DNA from: Bacillota bacterium
GTDB taxonomy: Bacteria > Bacillota > Clostridia > Christensenellales > SZUA-584
Assembly (NCBI GenBank): GCA_023397655.1
Contig: JAEWTW010000017.1
Location: 196,470 to 260,469, forward strand
Reading direction: 5' to 3'
DNA: 64,000 bases
The notes beneath the pieces are model-generated. The model was given only the letters and a program-made list of their open reading frames with translations, was not told where the DNA came from and did not search any database. A program made the translations under genes and the position numbers. Below are positions 10,701 through 17,959 of the stretch, one piece after another (position 1 is the stretch's first letter; the number at the start of each line of letters is the position of its first letter).

Positions 10701-13700
10701 GCCGATGGAAACGGAAAGATCGTCACCGTCTACATCGCTGTTCGCGGTCACAACGCTGAATTTGACAGATGTGTCCTCATACAGGGATTTGCTGATGTCG
10801 CGGATAATCGGCTCGTCGTCCACGGGATTCACGGTCAGCACTATCGTCCGCTCCGTCTCCGCCAGACCGTCGCTCGCACCCACGATGATATTAATACTGC
10901 CGTTGGCATTAACGCCCGGTACCGCCGTGACATGCGCTGTGCCCGTACCCCTGCTGTACGACACGCTTAAAATCAGCGGTACAGGCGCTGATGTGGAAGC
11001 GTTATGTGCGTAAGCATAGAAATGAAGCTCATTGTCCGGACAGTCCGCATCGTGAAAATCCACGTCGAATTCAATGCCTGAAGAGTCCTCGTCGCAGGAA
11101 AGGCTGGATGGTGCGCTGTCGATCACCGGCGGATCATTGACCGGATATATCTTCAGATGGATCGTGCCTGATGCCTGCAGTGTGTTTCCTTCATTCGCTA
11201 CGGTATAGGTGATGCCTGCGCTGCCGTTCTGATTCTCAGCAGGCGTAAACAGCACCGTGTTGTCAGTATTGTCGCTGTCTGTGAATGTGCCCAGCGTCGT
11301 GCTGCCCAGTGTCACCTCATAATCCAAGTTGCCTGGATTATGGACGGGCAGTGAAATTTCGAACGCGCTGGCGTCCTCCATACATTCTATATACCGGTCG
11401 CCGCACCAGAGCGTGCCGGAGAAATCGGTGCCGATATGGATCGTCGCAACATCAGATTTGTAATCGCCGGTCGCATCAGCACGGTCGATCACCCGATATA
11501 TCACAGAATCCCCGCCGTTATCATTGGGCGATGCGCCGCTTCGCGTATAGGTGATTGTCCCGGTTTCTTCATCGATAACAGCTGTTCCGTACTGGCCTTG
11601 CGTAACGATCTGATATGTCTTCAGAATATCACCGGTATCCGGGTCCTCATCATTCGCCAGTACATCGACGACACCCGATGCGCCGCCCGTGTTGGGGAGC
11701 GCCAGCCAGTCGTCCCAGGCGATGGGCGCGTCATTGACCGGTGTAACGTGAATCGTGACGCTGGCGGCTACAGTGGACTGTCCGTCCGACAGCCTGTATA
11801 CCAGCGTTTCTTCGCCGTTCCAGTTGGTGTGCGGCGTATAGGTGTATGTATTGCCGCTCCTCGAAAGGAAGCCGTGGGACGGCGATGATATGTTGTTGAT
11901 CCAAATGGTGTCGTTTTCAGGATCGCTGTCGTTGGCCAGCATATCCAGCACAGCCGGCGTATCCTCGTCGGTGGTAAAATCGTCGTCCACCGCCACCGGA
12001 GCGTCGTTGGCCGGGCTCACGTACAGCTTGAACTCCATACTGGCTTCGTTTCCCGTTGTATCCTGCACCGTTATTGTGATGACGCTCTCACCGCTCATAT
12101 CCGCAAGCGGACTCAGCCGGACGCCGTACTGCCCATCACCGTATTCCTGCACATCGACACAGGCTTCATTGTCTTCCGGCAGCAACGCACTGTTGGACGA
12201 CGCGATGCTGATGTCAAAGTATTCTGCAATATCTTCGTCCGTTACACTGAACGGGAGATATCCCGTAGAACCATCCTCTGTGATGTACTGATCGCCGATA
12301 TCCGTGATGACCGGCGTATGAGATACGCTGTTGATATCCAGCGTGACAGTCGCCGTCGATTCGGCCGTCGTCTCGTCACCGTCCGATATGGTGTATGTAA
12401 ACGTCTTCTCCCCTTGCTCACCATTGCCCGCAATATAAACGAACATCTTTGTCGCCGGGTTATATGTCAGCTGGCCGTCCAGACCGACGCCGATGCTTCC
12501 AACAACCGCCAGATCGTCTCCGTCCGGATCATGATCGTTCAAAAGCACGCTGAACGTCTGTCTGCCGGAAATAGGTATGTAAACGCGGTCGTTCACTGCC
12601 ACTGGCGCATCCGGCACGGGATTGACTTCGAGCTCGAAGCTGTCCGTGGTTTTCGTGCTGCCGTCACTCACAGATACGGTTATGGTTGCGATGCCGTAAG
12701 CATCCGGCATTAGGGTTATGCTGAGCGAGCAGGTACCGTCTCCGTTGTTTGTGACAGCAATACCCGTTGTAGAGATCAGCTGTGAATCGTTGCTGCCTGC
12801 CTTGACAATGAGGTCCGCCGCGTTCGTTTCCTCGTCACTGATGTTGATGACGATGGGTGACAGCGTCACATCCTCATCGGTGGCGTATGTTTCCTGCGCT
12901 ATCGTGATGACCGGCGCGTCATTGGCGGGCGCCGCGACAAGGCGGCACGTCCCGGTATCCTGTTCGTGTCCATCGGAAACAATATAAGTGAAAATATCCA
13001 CGCCCTCGTAGTCGTCAGCGGGATAATAGTAGTAAGCTGTTTTGCTTTCATCTACCGGCTCCAGCACACCGATTGTGGTTGAAGAAGCAATATCCACGAA
13101 GACCAGTTCATCTCCGTCGATATCCGTATCATTGCCGACCAGCGTATCCGTGAGTATTGTGATTCGCCCGGCGTCCTCACCGTATTCTATGGTATCCGCC
13201 ACGGCAACAGGCGGATCGTTTACGTTGCTGATGTGCAGCACGAACGAATCCGTCACAGTGGCAAAGCCGTCGCCCAGCGACAGGTTGACGGTCACATCTC
13301 CGAACATATCAGCTTCAGGTGTTACCTTTATCGTTACCGCGTCATCTGCGTCGCCGAGGCCTTCCACGCTCATCGCACTGAGCAGCGTGTCGTCCATGGA
13401 AACTGCCTGAAGCATCAGGCTTTCCGTTTCGGTCTCTACGTCATGGATACCGAAGGTAATCTCCGCATCCACACTGTCTTCGGGTATGGAATAGGAGTCG
13501 CTCAGTCCGATGAACTTCGGGTCGTCAGGAACACCCGTTACGGTGACCTGTACAGTGGCTTCGCTCTGCAGCCCTTCAGCGTCTGTGATCCTGTAGGTGA
13601 AGCTGTCTTTACCGAACCAGTCTGTGTCCGGCGTGTAGCGCACCTTGCCATCCGCCAGTTCCGTCACACCATGCGCGCCGTTTTGCGCGGACAGCAGCGA

Positions 13701-15737
13701 TATCGCATCACTTTCGCCGGTGTGCAGGTCTGGGTCGTCGTCGTTACCCAGCACATCAATATCCACCGGCGTATCCTCCGATGTTGCCGCTTCATCTGCC
13801 ACAGCCAAAGGCGCATCGTTGACCGGAGTGACGCTGACATATACCGTTGCTGTGCCCGTACCGCCCGCTCCATCGGACACGGTGTACGCGAAACTGTCTT
13901 CGCCGCAGTAATTGAGCGCCGGCGTGTATTTGATCCGCCCGGCCACAATGGATGCCAAGCCGTGCCCGGGTGAACCGACTCCGGATACCGTCAGTGCGTC
14001 ACCGTCCACATCCGTATCGTTTGCGGCTGCATCGATGAACAGACTGGTATCCTCCGGCGTGGTCATGCCGGTATCATCCTGTGCTGTCGGATTGTCATTC
14101 ACGGGTGAAACGGTAACGAGAAAGCTGTCGGTTACCACTTCGCCCTGCTCGTCCTCCACTTCCACGGTGATCGTCACCGGGCCGCCGTATTGGTTCAGCG
14201 TGGGCGTTATATCAAAGCTGATTGCATCCGATGTTTGATGTTTTTCTATTTCGGAGATCAGGTCGGTATCCGAAGACGAAATGCGGACGATCAGTGCATC
14301 CAGCGCCGTTTCGCCGTCGCTGGCGTTAACTGGTACATTGACGGTCTCGTCTTCATTGATCGTCATGTCCAGTATGTCCACGAGCGAAGGGGCCGTGTTG
14401 ATCGAGTATTCACCGAGATCGTAATTACCGGCGTTGTCCGAAACGAATACGGTATAGACCCCGCCGGAGCTGACGGTGAACTGCCCGTCTGAGATGGCTG
14501 TTCCGCCGGCAGCAAACCATGCCGCGTCACGGCTGCCCGCAGCGTATTTAACCGTTTTTATACCGCTGAGCCCTTCGTCGCTCACGTCTACGCTCACCAC
14601 ACAGCTGCCGCTGTGTACCGTCTGCGTAACAAGATTGATGGATGGAGGCAGCTTGTCAATTGAAATGGTGTCGCTGAGTTCCGCGGATGTATTGCCTGCT
14701 TCATCCGCCACGGCGACCCGGATATCAAACACGCCGTTTTCGCTGACAGAGAAGTTCTCCGGCATATCCTTCCAGGCATCTTCTCCCAGCTTGTAGATAT
14801 ATTTTTCAGGCGCGCCGCTGCTCTCGCCCAGAGCGGGCACAGTGACGCTCACATCGGTGTTCGTCCACGATTCGTGCGACAGTGTGAGGTAAGCAGGCGC
14901 GGATGGCGGCGTCTTGTCGATGTTGTTGATGGCAGCCGTCACCGTTTCCGAGGTCTTCCCGGCGTAGTCTTTGCTGAAAAAATCACTGCTTGAGTTTGAG
15001 GACGCAGCAAATGTATAGGTTGATTCCGACGTCACTTTCGCACCGTCACGGTAGATGCCTTCGAGACCGCTGTCACTGTCCGATGCCGTCACCGTTACCG
15101 TCACTGCGCTGTTCGTCCAGCTGTTGTCGTATTCAACATTGATATCCGGCGGGCCCGCGTCATGAATGATCAGGCTGGGGTTCTGAAAAACAACGTTATT
15201 GTCACTGTCTTCTATTATATTATCACTCGTCAGATAAACGTATATGGTCCGAGTCCCTGCAGGAACAGAGGCGTTTGACGACAGCATGACGCTGCCACTG
15301 ATGCTGTTGTCCGGCTTGTTAAGCGTTACCGTCTTCAGCAGCGATCCCCCGGATGAATAGAATTCGATCGATACAGTCGGAACGTCGTTATCCGCTCCCG
15401 CTGCTCCTTCTTCGGTGACCACCGTCGTGGTACTGAAATCTATTTCCAGACCGCCAAGATCAATCGGTGTATTCATTGAATCGTCAAATTCTATACATCC
15501 GAACGCCTGGCCGTCCGTTTTTTTAGTCATGACAATATTGCCGTTGCTCCACGTGCTGTCAATGTATGAAAATGAGCTGCTAGTCAGATTCTCAACATCA
15601 TAGCCGCGAAAGATATACTCACCCGCTCCATGTGCAATATCATCTGCCAGCAGCAGCTGGAATACCAATGCGGCGCTGACCAGCAGCGACAATAATCTGA
15701 ACCCCTTCTTTTCGAGAAACCCTGATGCCGTTTTCAT
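1794..15737 (-). CDS. Giant secreted membrane-anchored protein with about 35 cadherin/Ig-like repeats
   Basis: A 4647-residue predicted surface protein. Residues 1-38 form a signal peptide (basic start, then LLSLLVSAALVFQLLL). After a non-repetitive domain (about 40-190) come Ig-like modules joined by DKTPP-type linkers, then about 35 modules joined by linkers such as PVNDAPVA, then again DK-type Ig modules near the C-terminus. Two repeat types are mixed: one with EDT...NDTDVDGD...YTP...G.DSF.YTV.D (tandem-95, VCBS or cadherin-like) and one with VSD.E...L.V...S. A hydrophobic helix at about 4531-4553 is followed by a basic 95-residue tail. No sortase motif, S-layer homology domain or RTX nonapeptides were seen. 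The many Asp-rich linkers suggest calcium-dependent rigidity. The likely role is adhesion or matrix contact, but ligand and function are unknown. The ATG at 15737 has an AGGGGAG ribosome binding site. Repeat calls are secure; function is inference. Confidence 0.88.
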   Translation of the reverse strand: MKTASGFLEKKGFRLLSLLVSAALVFQLLLADDIAHGAGEYIFRGYDVENLTSSSFSYIDSTWSNGNIVMTKKTDGQAFGCIEFDDSMNTPIDLGGLEIDFSTTTVVTEEGAAGADNDVPTVSIEFYSSGGSLLKTVTLNKPDNSISGSVMLSSNASVPAGTRTIYVYLTSDNIIEDSDNNVVFQNPSLIIHDAGPPDINVEYDNSWTNSAVTVTVTASDSDSGLEGIYRDGAKVTSESTYTFAASSNSSSDFFSKDYAGKTSETVTAAINNIDKTPPSAPAYLTLSHESWTNTDVSVTVPALGESSGAPEKYIYKLGEDAWKDMPENFSVSENGVFDIRVAVADEAGNTSAELSDTISIDKLPPSINLVTQTVHSGSCVVSVDVSDEGLSGIKTVKYAAGSRDAAWFAAGGTAISDGQFTVSSGGVYTVFVSDNAGNYDLGEYSINTAPSLVDILDMTINEDETVNVPVNASDGETALDALIVRISSSDTDLISEIEKHQTSDAISFDITPTLNQYGGPVTITVEVEDEQGEVVTDSFLVTVSPVNDNPTAQDDTGMTTPEDTSLFIDAAANDTDVDGDALTVSGVGSPGHGLASIVAGRIKYTPALNYCGEDSFAYTVSDGAGGTGTATVYVSVTPVNDAPLAVADEAATSEDTPVDIDVLGNDDDPDLHTGESDAISLLSAQNGAHGVTELADGKVRYTPDTDWFGKDSFTYRITDAEGLQSEATVQVTVTGVPDDPKFIGLSDSYSIPEDSVDAEITFGIHDVETETESLMLQAVSMDDTLLSAMSVEGLGDADDAVTIKVTPEADMFGDVTVNLSLGDGFATVTDSFVLHISNVNDPPVAVADTIEYGEDAGRITILTDTLVGNDTDIDGDELVFVDIASSTTIGVLEPVDESKTAYYYYPADDYEGVDIFTYIVSDGHEQDTGTCRLVAAPANDAPVITIAQETYATDEDVTLSPIVINISDEETNAADLIVKAGSNDSQLISTTGIAVTNNGDGTCSLSITLMPDAYGIATITVSVSDGSTKTTDSFELEVNPVPDAPVAVNDRVYIPISGRQTFSVLLNDHDPDGDDLAVVGSIGVGLDGQLTYNPATKMFVYIAGNGEQGEKTFTYTISDGDETTAESTATVTLDINSVSHTPVITDIGDQYITEDGSTGYLPFSVTDEDIAEYFDISIASSNSALLPEDNEACVDVQEYGDGQYGVRLSPLADMSGESVITITVQDTTGNEASMEFKLYVSPANDAPVAVDDDFTTDEDTPAVLDMLANDSDPENDTIWINNISSPSHGFLSRSGNTYTYTPHTNWNGEETLVYRLSDGQSTVAASVTIHVTPVNDAPIAWDDWLALPNTGGASGVVDVLANDEDPDTGDILKTYQIVTQGQYGTAVIDEETGTITYTRSGASPNDNGGDSVIYRVIDRADATGDYKSDVATIHIGTDFSGTLWCGDRYIECMEDASAFEISLPVHNPGNLDYEVTLGSTTLGTFTDSDNTDNTVLFTPAENQNGSAGITYTVANEGNTLQASGTIHLKIYPVNDPPVIDSAPSSLSCDEDSSGIEFDVDFHDADCPDNELHFYAYAHNASTSAPVPLILSVSYSRGTGTAHVTAVPGVNANGSINIIVGASDGLAETERTIVLTVNPVDDEPIIRDISKSLYEDTSVKFSVVTANSDVDGDDLSVSIGSEDGPEHGAAAVNPDGTITYTPDEDFFGEDELVFSVADDKDGGLVSKRTASLNVLPINDPPVISGLAYYQSTFEDTDKDITLYVTDVDDDMSGASGYSFTSGNEAIVDANDISIIHVSGSEMKLTVKPKANAFGTAVIGITADDGELTAEAAFQLSVIPVNDVPVAADDTATVQEKVGTTAGTTSVTIDVTANDTDVEDTELEVISISGVSAGTVTNNRNGTVTFSIGGDYYGTTTFDYTVSDDNGATDTASVTVTVEPMNDPPRLSNDAVEITEDQVTEIDVLANDNDPDYDELTITNVYGCSESGSVSTDGSKVTYTPGLNFYGSESFSYDVSDGHGGTATASVEVTVKPENDAPEISKHESSSGEWTMQEDTTGAFNFVVSDAETPMVNLIITLNSEDQAKLKNTQMLLSTVSGYKVITVTPEKNANGVIPVQFKVTDGALTTTKIYNITIEAVNDPPEFGPMHNTTPEDTAVSGSVTASDPENDEVTYAKASDPAHGAVTVAPDGSYTYTPNDDFTGEDSFTVTADDGQPEHSTGTGIVHITVTPVNDKPAATDDSDETQEDTAVLIDVLANDIDVDAADGDTLAITAVGSAGHGSAVAALGKIRYTPAANWNGTDTFSYTISDQEGEKDTATVTVTVTPVNDMPSGGDDVAETNEDTPVIIDVTANDDIDETTNPALEDVKAVRVDDPAHGAAEITPDEKGITYTPDENWFGTETFSYTARDAGGLEADFTVTVEVHSVNDAPVITAPLGDISTPEDTLSPEVTFTVSDVEDAAGTMDVSVTHLSGTLLPAITATQDESGNCSFTVMPKLNKNGTAEITVTVTDSGGATDSDTFVLTVTPVNDAPQALDDAASTDENTAKMIDVLVNDDVDLPNEGDTLTITSVGATQYGSAVIQVGSNGRQQINYTPNSSRTLKTSYTDTFTYQVKDGSDAVSGAQVTVTVTPVNDAPTISGIDDISGIPEDSADGTGVVGFTVQDEEDDNDTLQISVTSTNTELFPLASITVVNTEGGDGSERTVQAIPAANKFGLSTIRLTVKDEEGLTSYEEFTVSVDSVDDTPMNGDDAFTVVEDVRTQLNVRPNDDVDYLTSPDDIEIIGIAQEPQHGTVEIDEDGEFIYYTTYQNSNEEDSFIYSIKDHGGTEGSNEYNFTVLISVTPVNDPPVITYLGDPSYTVNECVPQNDIPFTVTDVDNDTDISDGSVEVSLAAASSNPILVRYGVNIDATSGDQRNIDIQPYLKWNGSTTITITATDPGGLTDTESFEFVVLSVNDAPVAINDAFVISEDEQTSLDVLGNDEDDDLDTNPDTERLYVASVTDSDPNAVITVSADEKGVDIDPKPDYNGPVTFTYVTKDAAGLLSNEATVTVTVTQVNDAPVADDDSAVTNEDTPVSIDVLEGDSDVDMTAGLNDHPESEAITISIDEPGLLAPSHGGIEVSDGKIVYTPNTNYNGSDTFEYNADDGEALTRATVTVAISQVNDNPVAVTDNVSTEEDHAVDIFPLDNDTDTDALETLNEDELHLLADLTLVSAEILGTPHGTLEQEGSKLIYTPYANSFDGDVILYEAEDGHGGSDTGAINVSVISVNDLPVFVAVPDDMNLAEDGADGVGSLTVSDVETAGDALTVTVVSSTKPLMVGLGDVTITAGTGGERTVTVNPKDNQNGSAVITLRVTDEDGGYTDCTFTVDVSMINDPPVAMDDTAIISEDSSYAKDWSLLTGEVDIETNDDTLTVDILTEAEHGTAAVDGDNIAYVPDADWNGVDSFVYKVTDDLGLFDTGTITITVQQVNDAPVADDDSAMTNEDTPVLIDVLSGDTDIDQKPGLNANPLAEVLFISIDEPDLLAPTHGSITVDDGEILYTPYENYNGSDTFEYNADDGEATDKATVTVTIRQVNDDPTAVTDYAETADEIPVSVNVLENDTDIDTEADLNEDERHSLDTLSVESCAFEGEAFGTLLLEDGIITFTPGPGFPGVQLISYVLLDGHGGSSTGYLSIEEDGENDAPEARDDLITTEEDTPVTFNVLSNDRDRDPGDTLSFVMFTDSTDSLPGTFSTEDDGTVVYTPEANYHGSFTLGYQMCDAEGLTDIAEITFTVTAVNDKPSAEDDTVTTPEDTALNIDVSGLISDPDIATDDDSLTVSVEEGDGPEHGDVTVTGSTIKYTPDANWNGQEILSYTVADEAGEKDAGTITVNVTPVNDAPSAAADTVSINEDSSVLVHVLNNDTDVDMNAALNASVQEPLSVETVIQQPAHGTAEPEEDGIRYTPADDFNGTDSFTYRATDGNYGSVATVSVTVRQVNDNPLAAGDSASTTDGDEVLIDVLANDTDIDTDALLNLDELHSRSGFMVTSAGTPSHGTVAIKNGKISYLPGATFAGTDSFAYTMADGHGGSGTAIVNVTVSSANDPPDVPVVHTPANGQRYGGAATINVMWSGFDIDGDLLTYTLQYFDGSVWRPVASNLLVTTNEFTIPSTLASITSLQFRVSASDAEFTSDYGYSGRVSVDKDIPKDVVVTMKTADGRGYTAGTWTNQNVIVTAVSVKDASAVSFRYALEDKAFATGANKTVTNGVHNVFIEAKDEFGNKAEFGGYLARIDKQVPAVPDSVVSVTGGKAAIRLSLLADPGSSGNRTMTMPDGTKATLTGLQETIWTASQNGTYAFSLSDTAGNTTEFSVAVSELDETPPEISCESAPYVIGETSADVITAALSFSDDMSEITAKGFAVSTDSQYSGVYASYTESITLADPGTYYIHAMAQNAFGLTARKTFGPFIVAGAEPVPSVGDDTPEPVKGDVVMDPKEITGDGKQIRLPGGEWTDSLVLEDIAPGTYLVEIIDEEGNIQVVEVTITDEAIAAGRWQPHDKAGVSWLLWAGIGLALLLLLLLVLCRNTVIDICTIDDSGREKVLRTMRWLKRRKDTVYVDLRNRHVLNAEYGRLTLTKAFTKRMKGKAVIIRLEGDVVLDAEVPEDIRGRFEAMIDRWR
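3500..6592 (-). repeat. Tandem block repeat of about 1.23 kb inside the giant gene
   Basis: A block of about four modules recurs. Modules starting QVNDAPVADDDSA occur near 6592 and 5357, and a diverged third copy (PVNDAPSAAADTV) near 4130, giving a period of about 1.23 kb. The following module, with QVNDNPVAV, QVNDDPTAV and QVNDNPLAA plus a LNEDELH-like segment, keeps the same spacing (near 6275, 5040 and 3830). The third copy is partial. Boundaries are approximate because they were read by eye from protein similarity. Confidence 0.7.
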
Positions 15738-15887
15738 TTTATCTCCCCTACCAATAAACTGGACCCGCCATTAAGGCGCAAAATAATAATTCGTATATTC
15801 ATAAACCGGAAAAGAAATTTCAAGCAGACATAAATAGAATCATCGATCAAAACTCTCTGATTTTTCCGAATAAACTTAATGTTTCTG

Positions 15888-17084
15888 TCAGAGCATACCC
15901 GTGATTTTTTCCAAATCGTTGATCCAACCCGATATTACGGCGCTGTGCTGTTCCAGCTTCTTCGGGTCCCTTTCATATCCCTGCAGAAGCTGATATTGAT
16001 GCTGATAGTACTCCTTCAGCTTAACAATGCTCTTTTTAAGACTGGCCGCAGCGTCTGTGTCACGGTCAGCTGCCGCCGCCTCCAGCCGGACAATCGTCGC
16101 CTCAAACTGTTCCGCAGATTCCCCCACCGTCTTTTTGAAATCCCGCAGCACCCATTGCCGCTCAAAAACGTTGCGGCTTTTCCAGCCTTCACACTGTTCC
16201 CGGAAGGTGGACGCCGCACGCATAATCAGCAGCTGCAGCGCGGGCCAGTCGGTTGCCGACCTGTCCGTTTTCTCCTTTGAGCTGTCTTCTTTGTACAAAC
16301 CGGCGTCAATCAGCGCATGAATGGAACTGATCTCCATACCGTGATATTCCCGCGCGCGGACGACCGAAAGGGCAAACCCTGTGCCCGCTTCCTCAGCGCT
16401 CAAAATGTGTTTCCCGTTCATCGCGTAGAAGGCGTCGGTAGTCATCCCCATCTGGACAGCAATGACGCTGATCGCCTTCGCGGCGGTATCCGTTTTGACG
16501 AGGCCGGGACCAATCGCGTACGTATACACGCCGGTGTCCTCCAGTTCACCGGCGAGCGTGCTGCATAGCTCCACCTGCGCGGTTTTGAACACCTCATATG
16601 CGCCCATATACGGCGCGGCGCCGGAAGACGGCACAAATACGATAACGCCGCTGCCGCGCTCCTTCATCATGGGCAGGAACAGCCGTGTCAGCGTGAGCGG
16701 CGCGCGGAAATTCACAGCGTAGCTCTTATCCCAGTCCTCCATCGCCACAGCATCCACCGCGCCGATTGGTGTGACTGTCGCATTGTGAAACAGCACGTCC
16801 ACAAACCCATATTGCTTAAGGGCATACCGGTGAAGCGCTTCCAGCTGCGCGTCGTCGCTGATGTCGACAGGACGAAATTCGGCACATCCTTGGCCGAACT
16901 CTGATGTCAGCGCCTGAAGCGCAGCCTCGCCTCGTGCAGTATCAATCTCAGCGATGATAACACGCGCTCCCAGCCAGCAAAATGCACGGGCAGCCTCAAT
17001 ACCGATCCCTCCGCCCGCGCCGGTCAGCAGCACGGTTTTATCCTTCAGTATTGTTCGCGTCAAGCCGCTGGCCTCAATCAGCAT
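15888..17084 (-). CDS. SDR-family oxidoreductase with a helical C-terminal extension
   Basis: A 398-residue protein whose first 260 or so residues are a short-chain dehydrogenase/reductase. It has the TGAGGGIG cofactor loop near residue 25, a downstream acidic residue in IIAEID that favours NAD(H), a serine in VPSSGAAP, and the catalytic YEVFK (Tyr-x-x-x-Lys). SDR enzymes usually end near residue 250. Here about 130 further residues follow, rich in Lys, Glu and Gln with predicted long helices, and of no family known to me. I chose the ATG at 17084 because GGAGGG precedes it. Neighbours are the giant surface gene downstream and a divergent creatininase-family gene. The substrate is unknown; 3-oxoacyl reductase or polyol dehydrogenase activity are both possible. 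Confidence 0.8.
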   Translation of the reverse strand: MLIEASGLTRTILKDKTVLLTGAGGGIGIEAARAFCWLGARVIIAEIDTARGEAALQALTSEFGQGCAEFRPVDISDDAQLEALHRYALKQYGFVDVLFHNATVTPIGAVDAVAMEDWDKSYAVNFRAPLTLTRLFLPMMKERGSGVIVFVPSSGAAPYMGAYEVFKTAQVELCSTLAGELEDTGVYTYAIGPGLVKTDTAAKAISVIAVQMGMTTDAFYAMNGKHILSAEEAGTGFALSVVRAREYHGMEISSIHALIDAGLYKEDSSKEKTDRSATDWPALQLLIMRAASTFREQCEGWKSRNVFERQWVLRDFKKTVGESAEQFEATIVRLEAAAADRDTDAAASLKKSIVKLKEYYQHQYQLLQGYERDPKKLEQHSAVISGWINDLEKITGML

Positions 17085-17168
17085 CAATATCCCTCCATAT
17101 AACAATTTTAAACAGTGTATTCTATCACATTATGCCAAAAAGGGATACGAAATTAGATACTGTTTGTT

Positions 17169-17197
17169 TTGAAAAGACGAGGACGCTGTAATATATA
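17169..17197 (+). promoter_or_regulatory. Sigma-70-type promoter of the creatininase-family gene
   Basis: TTGAAA (17169-17174), 17-bp spacer, TATATA (17192-17197), about 40 bp before the TTG start codon. Confidence 0.55.
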
Positions 17198-17236
17198 TAC
17201 CGTGATATGGAAATGCTTATTTCGAGGTGATCAATC

Positions 17237-17956
17237 TTGTATTACGCTTACATGTTTCCGGACGAACATATCACTGCCCAGCAAAACGGCTTGCCGCTGG
17301 TGCTGCCGCTGGGTAACATCGAATACCACGGCGCCCACAGTGTCTGCGGCACTGACATCATCATTACGGAATCCGTAGCACGCCTGCTGGAGCAGGAGTC
17401 GGATATCGTTCTGGCACCCACATTCAGCTACGGCCCCTCCAGCTATGCGGCATCCGGCCCGGAGAAGGGCACTATTCATGCTGATATGGATGTCTATGAA
17501 CAGTTCATGAAAGGCATACTGCGCGCTTTTATTGAAGGCGGCTGGAGCAGTATTTACATCCTCATCCATCACCAGTACGATATGGAGATTGAGTTCCCCA
17601 TGACGCTCGCCTGCATGAAAGCAGCCAAACAGATATTTTTTGAAATGATGGAAACGCAGCAGGGACGCGGCTGGTTCGCCCAGTCCGTCGATCTGGCCAG
17701 CGTGCTTGCCAGGATGAACGCCGTCAAAGTGCTGCCCGTATTGAGCCGAGAGGTGCAGGAAGCCGTTGGATATGATCATGCCGGAAAAGTGGAGTGTTCG
17801 CTGCTCGCCGCGCTGCGGCCGGATATCATGCTGGTTGACGACAGAAAAATAAAAGGCGGCGAATGGTTTGCCCAAAGCGCCGCCGAATACTCAGTCGATT
17901 ATGGCAAGCACATACTGGATATGTGCCTTGAAGATCTTAAAAAGAAAATTGTTTGA
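17237..17956 (+). CDS. Creatininase-family amidohydrolase-like protein
   Basis: A 239-residue protein with the family signature LPLGNIEYHGAHSVCGTD near residues 25-45, supplying the Glu, His and Asp metal ligands known from creatininase. Family members hydrolyse cyclic amides or related bonds, for example creatininase, the formamide hydrolase ArfB, and MftE. The usual NGHGGN or NGHYEN segment is replaced by IHHQYD, and the later HAGE-ETS motif is HAGKVECS, so metal coordination may be altered. The start is TTG with a GAGGTGA ribosome binding site and a promoter at 17169-17197. It converges on the polyprenyl synthase gene with only 3 bp between stops. Family membership is fairly secure, the substrate is unknown, and activity is uncertain because of the changed motifs. 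Confidence 0.75.
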   Translation: MYYAYMFPDEHITAQQNGLPLVLPLGNIEYHGAHSVCGTDIIITESVARLLEQESDIVLAPTFSYGPSSYAASGPEKGTIHADMDVYEQFMKGILRAFIEGGWSSIYILIHHQYDMEIEFPMTLACMKAAKQIFFEMMETQQGRGWFAQSVDLASVLARMNAVKVLPVLSREVQEAVGYDHAGKVECSLLAALRPDIMLVDDRKIKGGEWFAQSAAEYSVDYGKHILDMCLEDLKKKIV

Positions 17957-17959
17957 GGC

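Noticed and set aside
1794..15737. CRISPR array or RTX toxin in the repeat-rich region
   Set aside because: The repeats are coding modules of about 90-110 residues joined by VNDxP linkers, not short DNA repeats with unique spacers, and no GGxGxDxxx nonapeptides occur.
15888..17956. Mycofactocin-like system (SDR plus MftE-like creatininase)
   Set aside because: No precursor peptide MftA, chaperone MftB or radical SAM MftC is present, and the two genes are divergent.
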